64,000 bases of DNA from Symsagittifera roscoffensis (taxonomy: Eukaryota; Xenacoelomorpha; Acoela; Convolutidae), in assembly GCF_963678635.1 (NCBI RefSeq), contig NW_026971731.1, positions 1-64,000 on the forward strand, read 5' to 3'. Under the pieces are notes generated by a model. It was not told the origin of the DNA, did not search any database, and was given only the letters and a program-made list of their open reading frames with translations. This document shows, piece after piece, positions 45,750-57,420 of the stretch (positions are counted from its first letter, which is position 1; the number at the start of each line of letters is the position of its first letter). Position numbers and translations under genes: made by a program.

Positions 45750-47254
45750 TTAAAGAAGTTCCAGGAAGCTGGAGTTAGGGACATAAGACGTTGTGTTCTT
45801 CTTGTGACAACGACTGAGTCTCTGCAACAAAATCAATTCTGATTTCAGAATGGTTGGCTATGTCAGATTTTTCTGTTCTTCGAGGAGAACTTCTTTTGTG
45901 TCTGATCTAGCTTGGGAATGGCGTGGAGATTGTGCGTGGAGGGGATGCCTGGTTACTCGGATCTGTACGTATACTTGAACATCGAGGTGGTCATTGGTCT
46001 TGTTCAATGAAGTCCTTTTCTGCGAGGTCAAGTCGTACTCTAAATCCTTTGAGTTGTGGTTGTGAGCGGCATATTGATTGTAGTTGGTCATTTTCTCTCG
46101 AGTGTGGTGGGGTCGTTTTATCTTTTGATGTTCGTCCTTGGTGTTGTATTCTGATCTATGTATTGCATCATGTAATTTACATTTTATAAAACTTTTATTA
46201 GTTTAATATTTTTTAGTTATGATTTTAGTTAGTTGTTTTCACAAAAGCTTTTTGTTTTAGTTTGGTTATTTTGAAGAGTTACTCACCCTTGAGTAGCTCT
46301 TATTAAAAATAGGAGTGTGGTCACAAAGCGTGGATGTAGCGCGGTGGGTTAGGCCGGCTATAGAGCATGCTCAGGACGTCCTTCCTGGTGGGTTAGGCCA
46401 GGAGTGGGAGTATGATTTCATGCGGTTTTTGTGAGGGGTCCTGTTATGTGACAACGTTTTATGTTGGGTTTGTTGTGGTTTTTCTTATGTCTTGTTGGTT
46501 ATGTCCTTTTTTCAAAAAGCAAATTGTTTGTGGTATGGGTTTGTCTTTCGACTTTTTTGTGTTTTATTATTTCTTTCTGAGACTTTATAATAGTCTTCAA
46601 AAGAATAAATTATCCAGTTTTAAACTGGGTTAATCCGGTTTGGGTACCGTTGGTTTCCTTTTCTTAGTCATGCTGTTATTCTATGATTTGTGGTATTTAG
46701 TAAGCTGCGTTGGTTAGTTTTGTTCAGTATATGATTCCTTTCCAACCGGGTTAAAGGAAAGTTTGAAACATGTTATTTTATGTTAGAGTTGTTGAGTGTG
46801 AAAACTTGAAACTGAAATTCATTATTTTAAACAATTCTTCGTGGGCGAGCAGTGCGAGTGTGGATAAAATTTCTGTGCGAATGAATGAGATTATAAAAAG
46901 GTTAGTACTGCATTTGCATTTTATTAATTTACTACGTAGAAATTGGAAATTTACTGCTAGGTATGGGGAAATTTTAAGTTACAAATTTTCATTATAATTA
47001 GATTTACTGCTTGGGGGAAAAATTTTATAGATGAATTTACTGCATTGGTATTAAATTTATAATTTTATAAGTGTAATTGATTAATAGAATTTTTAAAATT
47101 GTTTGATGAAATTTGCGATTTTTATTTGTCTTTTGTGGTTTTTGTAGGTGATTGTCGGATGAAAGCTAAAAATCTAAAGAAAACATGGATAAAGAATGGT
47201 GAGTTTTTAATATTTTAATTAGTTAGTAATATTCATTTAATTCATACTTACCTG
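45750..47254 (-). other. 3' untranslated region of element 2
   Basis: About 1.5 kb between ORF Y and the polypurine tract with no recognised protein. A CAG/GTAAGT splice-donor match begins 1 base after the ORF Y stop (about 47,250-47,241 on the minus strand) and TTTTCTTTAG follows about 70 bases later. A segment with GTGGGTTAGGCCGGC (about 46,340) and a second GTGGGTTAGGCC (about 46,390) looks weakly tRNA-like. Confidence 0.5.
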
Positions 47255-49060
47255 TTAGTCGTCGGGGAAAAAACCGTGGGGGAAAATGTCGTGAATTAGA
47301 TCTGAAGTTGTTAGTAGTTTAGCTAAGATGCGGATGATGTTTTTAGTCTGAAGTAGTGGCCAAAGCAATTGAAGTGCCTTAATGGTGGTTAGTTCTTCAG
47401 TGCCAACTGCAAACTCATAAGGTGTGTTTTGGATTAAGTTATATAATTTGTGATTAAATTTAGTGTTGTGGATGAATTCTAATATTGGGATTTCTATAGG
47501 TTGTACAAACTCGTGCGGGATAAGGAAGGGTCGGTTTTCGTCGGCGTTGAAGGTCTTGATGATGGGACAGAAGATGTACATTTGGGTTATGGGCTCATAA
47601 TTACGAAGAATACCATGGAGGTTAGTGTCTTTAATACAATATGTGAAATTTAGGAAATATGGTGAAGTGTATTTTGAATTAATGAATTGAAAACGATGGT
47701 GTGGTTGTCTAGAGGGTGTGTGTAGGTCAAAGTGATTTTGGATGAAACGATAATAACTGTATGTGTGGGTTTGTTTAGTGCGCAACATAATATCGTGTGA
47801 GCAGTGCAAATCTCTTTCGCGTGGTGCAAGGAAATGAAAGGTTAGTGAAAATATTTGGAAGCGTTCTTTAAAACTTTCGTATGCTTGTGTGTCTGTTAGT
47901 GCTTCTGAAATAATGTGGTCATATTTACGGTCGAAGATGTTTAGTGTAAATACCTATGGTGTCTTGATGAAAAATTTCTCGGTGATTTGTGGATTAGCGA
48001 AGCGATCGTCGTCTAGGAATTGATCTTGGTTAGCTCTGATGATGTTGTGATCGTAGTATTCTAGTGTATATTCATTAGCTCTAGGTGCAGTGTGTATTTT
48101 TAGTGATTTTTTATATCCAACGTAAGTAAATTGTCTAGCGGTTAGTGGTGTAGTTAGTCGATATAGCATGTCCTTATTTCGTTCTATATCGATGTGAGTG
48201 CTGGATAAAGGTAAGCAAAGAGGGTTAGTGAAATGATAGTATGAGGTCCAAGAGAGAGTGGGCATTAAAACGTATTCATCTACAAAGTTGCGTGTTTCGT
48301 TAGTGTCGTGAGGGGTGTTTAAGGTGTATTGTGGGAATGAGGGTAAGGTGATGGCTAAAAATTCTTTTGTGTTAGTATGCTTATGATGGTTGATGTATTC
48401 GCGGGCTGTTCCTGGTTTTGCTGGGAAAGGATGGTTGGGGAACTTTCTTTTAAAAGTGCGATAAGCTCTATTAGTGTTGAGTGAAGATATAGTGGATGTG
48501 GATGACGGTGTTAATGATTCAGTATAATTTGAAGAGGGTGTAGGGGTAGGGGGGTTGGATGAATTTATAGTGGAGGAGATTTGGTTTATGGTTGGGGTAT
48601 TAAGGTGGTAGGATTGTTGTTGGAGGGTAATAAAATTATCTAGCTCTGGGGAGATTCGGGGGGTGTCTGGAGAATGAGATGATTGGTCAGAATGGTATGA
48701 GGAGTAGGTTGGGGTAACTTGGGAAGCATAAGAGGGTGTGGAAGTGATTGGGTCAGGGTTATTGGATAATATGGGTTGAAAAGGGGGTTGAGAAAATTTA
48801 GAAGAGTTATGAAAATTATTGGATGGGGATGGTTCTGAGTCGGCAAATTCATCGGGGGTTTCAATATTCGGGTTATTGAGTTGTGAGATGGAGTATAAAA
48901 CTGAGATATGTGAGTTAGTGTCGGAATTCATGCCTGATGTTACATTTCTAGATGGGAAATCGGGTGGCGGAAAAGCAAAAAGTGGTATTATTGGGATTGG
49001 AGAGGTAAGATTGGTTGGGTGGGAATTTGATCGGTGTAGTGATCCAAGTTGTCGGCTCAT
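47255..49060 (-). CDS. ORF Y: unknown ~601-residue protein, one in-frame TAG
   Basis: Start ATG at 49058-49060 overlaps the env stop as ATGA, so translation may be coupled to env termination. 368 codons run to a TAG at 47954-47956, after which the same frame stays open for 232 codons to 47,255. The first ~190 residues are Ser/Pro/Thr/Asn-rich and probably disordered. From about residue 195 (RAYRTFKRKFPNHPF) it looks globular, with many aromatic and His residues and no signal peptide or membrane segment. I do not recognise a family. The TAG is either a point mutation or a readthrough site. It could be a structural or accessory protein; its place after the glycoprotein gene is the only context clue. 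Confidence 0.7.
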
Positions 49061-51674
49061 CGTGGGCTAAAAAAATTATTATTTTGAGACTGAAAAGCGG
49101 TGGTATGGGGTTGTTCAATAATTTGTTCATAAGTATTGTCATCTTGTGATTGGTGTGTCATTATATGTTGGATGGGACTTTGTGATGTGGTGAGTCGAAA
49201 ATTTGGATTATGTGTGATTGCTAAATTTCGAAAATTTCGTGGGACTAGGGAGAGTGGATGGTTATGAGGTAGGGGTGGTAATTGTGGTGCCGTTGGCGTT
49301 GTGTCTACATTGTTATGTTCTTCGTCGTATGTGTTTTGTCGTGTTGCTATTTTTGTGTTGTATTCTTTTATTTGTGCGTCTAAAAGAATTTTGTTTATAG
49401 ATGTGGAAAAAATTCCAAAAAATCCTGCAAAGAGTATGCGTGCTACGCTTGCTTGTCTATTTACTTGTGTGTGTATAGCACATGTGTTGTAGATTCCTTT
49501 TAAAAGTGAGAAAAGAAATCCAATAAAGTTAAACATTGCGTATAAAATAGTCAATTTTTCTAAGATGTAGTAGGGCCATCCTAGAAAATCAAGGATTTCA
49601 TTTTTGAGTGTAACAAAACTAAAAATGTTGATTGGTGATATATCTTGGGGACGGTATTTTTCACCGTTTAGATATATATAATCTTTAATGTCTTTAAAAT
49701 ATCCGCTATAGTCTTGCGTGTAGATATCGGCAAATCCTGCGGTTTCTGCAAGTTTGCGTAGATTTTGGTCAATTGATTGCCTTTGTATAGTTTCCATTTG
49801 TGTTAATAATTCTTGGAATTGTTGTGTTCTAATGTGATGTTGAATATCTGATTTTGAGTATATTCCTATTGATTGTAAGTCTATATTTGGGTTTCGAGCA
49901 ATAGCGCGAATACTTTCTGGTGAAAATTTTTTGAGTGATTGCATTAGTGTGGGATATGGAGTGAGAAGATAATATTTATTTTCATCAGGGTTTAGTTGTA
50001 CTACTTTGTGGCTATTTTCTGATCCACATGGGACTGCGGTATCCCAGAAATAGGTTCTTCGTGAAAGTGTATCCACGAAATGTACTTTATTCTTATAAAA
50101 GATAGGGATTCTTTTATAACATCGTTTATCTTCAAAAACGTATAGTGGTGATACTTTTTTAGTGCAAGTATAAAACCATAAGATGTTTCCTTCATAGTCT
50201 AAAAAATTTGATCTATTTCCTGATAATAAGTATCCTGCATAGGGTATTTTTAATACTGCTAGTGCGAGTGATTGTAATATTTGTGTTCGTTCTAATTCGC
50301 ATAGTTGGTGTAGTGTTTCTAATTCGGAGAGTGACATTTCCTGAAAAATTCGGCTAATTGTATAATCTAGTTTCATATCTAAATGAATATCATAGTGGAT
50401 ATTACCGAAATATGTAGTATTCATTAGTGATAATTCTTGTAAGCGTGTGCTTCTGGTGTCATGGGGTTTTAGATGTCCACCAGGCTGTCCGTTGCTTTTT
50501 TCAAAATTAACTGGTATATATGATGTTCCTTCGTTTGGAGGATGACCTGTGGCATATGGGTCAATTTTTATTTTTCCAGTGGTCATGTCGAATCCTTTTT
50601 CGTATTCAACTAATATTTCAGAGTATTGTGTTCTGTGAAGGGGATTCCTGTATTTACATGCAAGTTCTGTTTCTTGATATATTTGAAAACGTGTCAATTT
50701 ATTTTCTATATTGTGTATGTTTCTAAAGTTAGTACTTTGTTTTCGTGATGGATGTACTTGTTCATATGGAATTGATTGTATAAAATATTTTTCGTGAAAT
50801 TTTATCATACGAGCGTGTATTCTTGCTACTTGAAATGTTGTACATGTATCTTCGGGGAACCAAACAATTGTTGCTTGTGTTCTCGTTGTAGGGTCGCAAT
50901 AACCTTGATCATTTTTACAAGGTAATCGGATTCCTTGATAGATCATTGTATTATCTGATAAATCTCGTGTGAGTTGTATTTTTTCGAGTTGTATTTTCCA
51001 ATCGAAAAACATTATTTCTTGGTATCCTTTATTTTTCGTGTCTGCTTTGCAGTTTGATGGGTTATTTATACCAATGTGTGGTATCCAATGTGTATCGTGT
51101 AGGTCATAGGTTAATCGTCCGTGTGCGCCGTTATACGGGTATTTGTCGTCGAGTTTTATATGTCCTTGGTGTCTTTCAAGCTGCGATTGATGTACGGAGT
51201 CTGAAAAAACTTGAAAGTTAACTAACTTTCTTTCGGAGTTTTTATTTTGTGTGATGTTTAGTCTAAGTAATTCATTTTTACAATCGTCGGGATTGAGATG
51301 TAAAAGACGTTCTATTTACTTTGATAGAATGATTCATGGTCAAGTCGGTTTTTGTTTCCGTTCGAGACTTGTGAACAATGTACTTTCTTTTCGGAAAATG
51401 TTGCTGTGAATTTATAACCTGTAACTGTTGTTGCTCGGACTTTTGAATAGAGTGTTGCTATTACATTTGTGGTTTCTATAGCTTGTGGTTCTGTTTCACA
51501 TTGTGACACTTGATTTATTGCATATTTGTGTAGTGTTTTTTGTTCATTTTCTTCACAATCGTAATGTGTTACTAATAAATCTTGTGGTCCTGTACGGGGG
51601 GAAGGGTTTATGTTTTGATTTGAGATTACTAGAAAAAGGAGTTGGAGAAAAATTAATAATTTTAGAATATACAT
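49057..51674 (-). pseudogene. env: Envelope-like glycoprotein gene with one frameshift
   Basis: ATG at 51672-51674 encodes a signal peptide (MYILKLLIFLQLLFLVIS) and 100 residues with YDC and several Cys. A stop at 51312 ends this frame, but the neighbouring frame is open from about 51,303 through ATG 51,010 to 49,057, so a single-base indel near 51,300-51,340 splits the gene. Total about 870 codons. The central part has CYKRIPIFYKNKVHFVD followed by Arg-Arg-Thr-Tyr and Pro-Cys, then Tyr-rich strands and an amphipathic helix; a membrane anchor (about 49,580-49,480) and a long cytoplasmic tail. The pattern resembles class III-like glycoproteins of chuviruses (inference). If functional it would mediate membrane fusion. 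This copy is disrupted. Confidence 0.75.
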
Positions 51675-52795
51675 GTGTAGGATAATCCTGAGTATGGATT
51701 GTAAAATGTAATGTAACCAATTGTGTTTTTGGTATATCTGTCGTATTTATATATTACTTCAGTAGTTATAAACGGTGGTGGTAGTGATTGAGCTGTTATG
51801 TTAGGTGGATTTAATGGGTAGGGATGTTGGGTAATATTGTTTAACTTAACTGTGATTTCAAACTTTAATTGTAAACTGTTTTGTTGAAGTATTTGAATAT
51901 TGTGATCACGGATATCGTTGTGAATATCTTGGCGATATTGTAATCTATTAAGCGCCCAGTTATGAAGGCGGTTACTTTCTTGATGTTGTCCAAATAATGG
52001 TGGAGGTGCTGTAAATGTATTCCAATCTAATCTTAAAGGAATATTTGTTAATGATTGTTCTCGGTATCTTGCGTCGAGATTGTTTGGAAAAGTTAAGTTA
52101 AGAGGTGTCGGTGAAATTTGACTAATTGATGGTGTTGATGGAAGTGATAATGTTTCGGGTAGTGATGAAGATGTTGTATCTGTAGAAATGTCTATGGGGT
52201 CATTGACTAAATTTGGTTCATCTTGTGTGAATGAATGTGTAGTCCAATATGGTAATCGTGATGTTTGGTTTGTGGGGTTAAAAGGATTTTCACGTATTTG
52301 CTCAGATGTTGGTGTTGAACCTAAGTAATCTGAGGGTAGGCTTGAAGTGCTTCGTTGTGAAAAAAGTGTAGGAGTTTCTGGTGTTACACCAGTGGGATTT
52401 TCTGGAGTGCTTTGTGATGGTGATTGAGGTATTTCAAAATGAACTCGGGGAGTTTGAAAATTTCTATTTCGTCGAGGATGTATAATTTGACTATTTATTT
52501 CTGTTGTGTTTTGCTTTTGACTAAGGTGTCGTATTCTACTTAGTTCTTGTGGTAGTGTTGGGTAAAGGTTATAGGTTGGTTCACTTAGAGATGCTTGTCG
52601 TTGAACTGGTTCTAGTGGTTCAGATAAACGAGCGTGCCGTTCTTCAAAAGTGTATGGATTATCTTGAAAAGAAATTCGTGTAGATGTTTGAAGATTTTGA
52701 GTAGTTGAAGGTGGTGTTGGGTTATCTTGGGATGATGTCGGTGAAGACTGACTTTGTGACTGTTGGGTAGCAATTTTTGATGGATTTTTGATTTG
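51662..52795 (-). CDS. ORF X: 377 codons without a start codon
   Basis: The minus-strand frame is open from just after a TAA (52796-52798) to TAA 51662-51664 and contains no ATG, GTG or TTG codon. Its end overlaps the env start by 13 bases. The N-terminal ~230 residues are Ser/Gln/Thr/Pro-rich and probably disordered (QSQSSPTSSQDNP). The C-terminal ~140 are more ordered (LRLDWNTFTAPPPLFG, then a helical segment and NPPNITAQ). It cannot be reached by frameshifting from the small membrane ORF, whose stop lies upstream. Expression by splicing is the simplest explanation; ACAG near 52,768 is one possible acceptor. A lost start codon in this copy is the alternative. No family recognised. Confidence 0.65.
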   Translation of the reverse strand, partial: QIKNPSKIATQQSQSQSSPTSSQDNPTPPSTTQNLQTSTRISFQDNPYTFEERHARLSEPLEPVQRQASLSEPTYNLYPTLPQELSRIRHLSQKQNTTEINSQIIHPRRNRNFQTPRVHFEIPQSPSQSTPENPTGVTPETPTLFSQRSTSSLPSDYLGSTPTSEQIRENPFNPTNQTSRLPYWTTHSFTQDEPNLVNDPIDISTDTTSSSLPETLSLPSTPSISQISPTPLNLTFPNNLDARYREQSLTNIPLRLDWNTFTAPPPLFGQHQESNRLHNWALNRLQYRQDIHNDIRDHNIQILQQNSLQLKFEITVKLNNITQHPYPLNPPNITAQSLPPPFITTEVIYKYDRYTKNTIGYITFYNPYSGLSYTCIF

Positions 52796-52800
52796 TTACT

Positions 52801-52989
52801 TTAGTGGGAAGGTTTATGTTTATTATAATATTCTTCCAAAAAAATAATTAGAAAAATTGTTGCTAGGGCAAATGTGATGATTGCTTTCTTTATACATTTG
52901 CATATTGTCAAAATGAGGGATGATAAAAATGTTATGAAAATTACAAACAATAAAAAAATATCAGTTCTACTGAAAATTGTTCGTATCAT
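52801..52989 (-). CDS. Small two-helix membrane protein (62 aa)
   Basis: ATG at 52987-52989. Two hydrophobic segments (IFLLFVIFITFLSSLILTI and TFALATIFLIIFL) separated by a short Cys/Lys loop (CKCIKK), with a polar C-terminus. It sits alone between pol and ORF X, 6 bases before the frame of ORF X opens. Size and topology resemble viroporin-type or small membrane proteins of viruses, but many chance AT-rich frames would also look hydrophobic. Confidence is therefore moderate. Confidence 0.45.
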   Translation of the reverse strand: MIRTIFSRTDIFLLFVIFITFLSSLILTICKCIKKAIITFALATIFLIIFLEEYYNKHKPSH

Positions 52990-53816
52990 TTAGACAAGTT
53001 GTATAAATCGTACCTGTGGATATAATCAAGGGTTTTGGAAAGTTGGAGAAATAGTTCGAGGATAGTGTAGAAAATTAAAAAAATGTTACAAAAAATGATT
53101 AGGATTATTAGAAAAGATTCAAGTATATCAAAAAGAAATATTATGAAGGTTTCAAGTATTGTAAAAAAAATGTTTAAGATTTATGAGAATTTTAGCAACT
53201 GTTTGAGAGAAGAGCATTTTAGAAATGATCTTTTGGTCGAATATTTTTTGCTGTTTGGGGCGATTTTCAAGTGTGGTCGAATTATTTATTAGTTTTTTGA
53301 CAAGTGGGTTGAATTTTGTAAAAAATTGTTGGGGGCAATTCTTATGGTGATCGGGAGGTCGTCTTTTTCTTTATTTTTGTTTGTCAAATGATCCGGGGTA
53401 TGGTGAGATTTTTATACTTTAGGCTAATTAAAATGTTCATTTTGTTACTTTAGGCTAAGTTAACAAATTTGTTTTGGGGGTATTCGTGGTCTGAGTTGGG
53501 GAAATATTGTTGATCTTTGGGTTATTAGATAAGGGAGGGGTACGGTATTATGGTGATATTTATTTTAGTTGTCAAGTTGGAGTGGTTTGCTTATTTTTGA
53601 CCTGGAGGTCGTAAAGTTATAGTTATAGATGTGCCTGGAGTTCTAGATTATTCGTCTAATTGATCTTAGTTTGAGTTAGAGAAAGTGACGGATTGGATGA
53701 ATCCTATTGGTCTATTTTGAACTAGTTTGATTGCGTACTTGTCAGCATGTTATTTTGAAAAATGTAAATGAAAAATGTTTCGGAGGTTTCAAGATTGTGA
53801 AGTATAAAGTTTAAAA
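52990..53816 (-). other. Pol to ORF X intergenic region
   Basis: About 830 bp, no coding motif in the element's sense. If downstream ORFs are expressed from spliced or internal messages, acceptors or promoters would be expected here. Confidence 0.5.
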
Positions 53817-55928
53817 TTACTTTTGAAATTCTACTTTCTTTAATATTTTAGATTTGGGGATGAATATTTTGTAGTTTTTACGTGGTTGATTTCGGAGTCT
53901 TGTTGTTTTTCTATGTTCTGATTTGTCTATTTCTTCTTGGGGTATTATTTGTTCTGTCATTTTTCTATTTTTTCTTTGTTTTGGAGATTCTTTATGGTCT
54001 AGATTTTTTGTAGTGTTTTTGGTGGCGGTTGGTTTTGTGCTTTGATTTTCGGTGGGGTTATCATTTTGTTCTGTGTTTTTCAGATGTGGTTCGTTTTGAA
54101 TGATTTTTAATCCTGTGAAAGAATATAATTGAGTTAATTCGCGGAGTGCGTATTCTTTTGGGTAATAAGGTAATAGGTTGTTTCGATGCTGAACGATTTC
54201 TTTTTTGTTTGAGTCGGTAATTTTATATGTGACATCAGTGGGCCTTGCAATTATTTGGTATGGTCCTTTTCGAAGGGGTTGTAATTTTTTAGAAATTCCT
54301 TTTTGAGTTTTAAAATTAGGTATCAAAACAAATGTTCCAATTTTTAATTCGGAAGCTGGTGTAAAACGTGAATTGATTTGTTCATTAATGTTTTGTCTTT
54401 GTAATAACTTTTTTGTTATTTTTTGATAAATTTCATTGTGTTTTTTATCTCTATTTAGAATCCATTCGGTGTGTGTACCGGAGGCTAATTTAAGAATTTG
54501 TGGGTGATGAAAATGATCTTCATCGTGTGTATGTAATGGTAGGTTATAACAAATTGATTCTTTATTTGGTTGACAATAACCTTGTGCGTTTTTATGAGAA
54601 TTTGCTGTAAACATTATTGGTTTGCGTGGCTTTTGGTTAAAAACCATTTCGTATGGTGACAATCCTAGAGTTGTCGTAATTTGTGAATTATATGCTAAGG
54701 GAAATAATTTTACATCTGCTGACCATTCGGTATATTTTGTATCATTTCCGTTGATGATACATCTAAGATATTCTTGTAATGAACGGTTCATACCTTCGAC
54801 TAAGCCGTTTGTCCAAGGTGCGTGAGATGTACGTGGTTTGTGTTTAATGTTGTATAAATGACATAGTGTTATTATTTCATTATTTATGAATTCTGTACCG
54901 TTGTCTGTGACTAAAATTTCTGGTAGTCCAAATTTTGCTATCCAGTGTTCATAAAGTGTTGTATACGCATAATGAGCGTTACAATGTGGTACTGGGTTAA
55001 GTGCTACATAGTGTGTAAATGCGTCAACAATTACCATAAGGTAGGAATTTCCTTCTGATGAGGGTGAAATTGGGCCTTTAGTATCAAATGAGATACGGTG
55101 ATTAAAGTATAAGCTTTGTCCTTTAAAATCTTGTTTTTGTGCTATTTATTTTTGATTTGGGTAAGGTTTATTCAGTTGACATACTATACAATCATTGCAT
55201 AGTACTTTTATCCAAATTGGTGCATTTGGGAAGTAAAAATTTTGTATAAAGTTCGAATATGTCTTTTCTGATCCAGAATGTGCTTTAATATTTTGTGTAT
55301 GTGAGACATTAAAAGCGATGAGAATCATACTTAAAGGAAGACAGGGGACTGTAGATTCGTTTAAGTTATACTCTAAAAGGTCTGTAGTTTCATTAATTGT
55401 TGTGTTATTAAATTTGCGAAAATATCGGAGGAGTGTCTTGTTGCCTAGAATGGTTGAATCTGCTTTGATAGGTTTAGTTTTATATTTATGCCATGATTTT
55501 AGTTGTCGAATTATTGGGTCAAGATTTTGATATTGTTTTAGTGTTGAAATTGTAATTGTTTCTGTTGGAGGGAGAAAAATGTTTTCAATTTCGAATTTAG
55601 ATAAGGGTATTGTATCTAATGGATCATGAAGGTCGAAAACTTGATTTATTGTGTATTTTGAATCGTTTGTTTGTGGTCCTGATAAATTTATTTTATCAGT
55701 TAAATTTTCTTTTTCAATTAGTGGAAAATGGTCTTTTTTAGTTTGGTGTTGTTTTGTTCGTTTTTGTTGGGTGTTATTTTTTATCCATTGAGAATATGGG
55801 ATTGGTTTGAAAGTTGATGTTCCAAGTAGATCAACTTCATAATGATTATTTTGACAATCTAAATAAAGTGGGAAATGTTGTAAACTATTTATTTGTGATT
55901 GTTCAATATCAGTTTTTACTGCATATTT
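53817..55928 (-). other. int: Integrase region of element 2
   Basis: The spacer after RNase H is open from 55,928. The zinc module lies just before the TAA at 55146 (His residues near 55,295-55,270, C-N-D-C-I-V-C near 55,195). Catalytic core: D in RISFDTKGP (about 55,090), D in VTDNGTEF (54903-54905), E in NGLVEGMN (54795-54797), D-x35-E spacing. A C-terminal RKGPYQII (about 54,270) is the GPY/F module. The tail is Lys/Gln/Asn-rich and highly charged. Confidence 0.9.
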
Positions 55929-55931
55929 TCA

Positions 55932-57420
55932 TTCTAATCGGGGTGATGTTTCGTTTTCTGCAAGGTAGAATTTTATGTTTTTGGGTATTTCAACTGTTGT
56001 TTTTCGTGTAAGTAATTCAGGTGGTGTATTTCGACTTAAGGTGTCTGGTAATGCAAGATTTTTTCCTGCAGTCCAAACTATATGTAAGTTTGGAAATTTC
56101 ATTAGAATTAGTTGAAATCTGTAAACGCGGTGGTTTGGGTTAGATTTCTGTGTAAAGAGAAAGATGATTGGTTTATGGTCTGTAAATAAAACTGTGGGAT
56201 GTTTTGATCCAAGTATCAGAAATTCATATTCTGTCAGTGTATATATTATGGCTGTACATTCTCTCATTAGAGTTGAGAGTCGTAGCTCTGCTTGAGTGAA
56301 TAATCGGGAATTTGCTGATATCAGATTCATTTTATTTGTACCATTATGTGATTGTAATAGTGCTGCGCCGATGCCAAAGTTCGAAGCATCGCACATTGCA
56401 TAAAATGGTTGATCAGGGTCTGGAATTGTGTTTGAAATTTGTTCAGTTAAAAGTTTCTTTATTTCTTCGAATCGTGCTTGATGTTCTGTATTCCATTCAA
56501 AATTATTTTGTTGTCTAAGGATGTTGTAAAATGGTCGTAGATATAATTGCATTTTATAAACATATTTACTTAAAAAGTTTAACATTCCAAGAAATTCTTG
56601 GATTTTCTTTTTATTTGTTGGTGGTTGAAGTTTTTGAATAGCGTCAATGCGTGATTTCAATGGAGTGATTGTTTTTCTTTCTATATTATGTCCTAAGAAT
56701 TTAACTCTTGTTAAAAAGAAGTGTGATTTATCGGGGGCGGCCTTCAGATTTTCGTTCTGAAGTATTTGGTGATATTTTTCTAAAACGTTGAACATCTCGT
56801 CTTTTGTTTGTGATTGCATAAAAACATCGTCTAGATAGGTGATTGCGTTTTTCTTGAGTATTAGTGGTCTGAAAATTTTGCTCATAAAAGCTGAAAATGC
56901 TGCTGGTCCTATGGATATTCCATAGAATAAGCGGTTAAATTCATATTGTTGGTTTCCGATAACAAATTGTGTTAAACGTCGTGATTGTTCATCTAGTGGC
57001 ATTTGATTGTATGCACTATTCATATCGGCGGTTGTAAAGTATTTGCCGTTTATTTTTGTTAAAATTACTTGTATTGGTTCGATGGGCCAATTACATTTTG
57101 ATTCATCTATGAGTGAATTGAGGTATCTAGCATCGAGAACGATTTTTAATGATTCTCCTTTAGCTAGAATAATAACGGGGTTGATAAATGTGTTGCCTTT
57201 TGGTTGTTCTTCTTTATTAACTGGTGATATAATGTTGTATTGTTCTAAAATATCGAGTAATCTGTTTACTTTATCATGTAAGTGAATTGGTACTTTACTT
57301 GCTCTCTGTTTTTTGAAAACTGCGTCTGGTTTTAATGGGAGATGTAGTGATGAACTGATTTTGCCAACATCGAATTTTGATGTTGCATAGACTGATGAAT
57401 ATTTAATTAGCTGTTTGGCT
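55932..57420 (-). other. pol: RT and RNase H domains of element 2
   Basis: RT: KIVLDARYLN, TADMNSAYNQMPL (motif A, catalytic Asp), FNRLFYGISIGPAAF, and YLDDVF (catalytic Asp pair at 56826-56831), then VKFLGHNI. RNase H: AMCDASNFGIGAALL (Asp), LRECTAIIYTL (Glu), FTDHKPI (Asp) and GKNLALPDTLSR. All catalytic residues are present. The frame ends at the TGA 55929-55931 shortly after RNase H. Confidence 0.95.

Noticed and set aside
46330-46410. tRNA-derived SINE in the 3' region of element 2
   Set aside because: A GTGGGTTAGGCC box is repeated and is A-box-like, but no B box (GGTTCGAATCC) follows at the right distance.
47140-47205. Plus-strand exon (TTTTTGTAG ... GGTGAGTTTT)
   Set aside because: It would be antisense to element 2, is only about 50 bases long and has no partner exon.
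55929-55931. TGA in gag-pol as a selenocysteine or recoded codon
   Set aside because: A TAA also interrupts the same frame 780 bases later, and I saw no evidence for recoding; two ordinary nonsense mutations are simpler.
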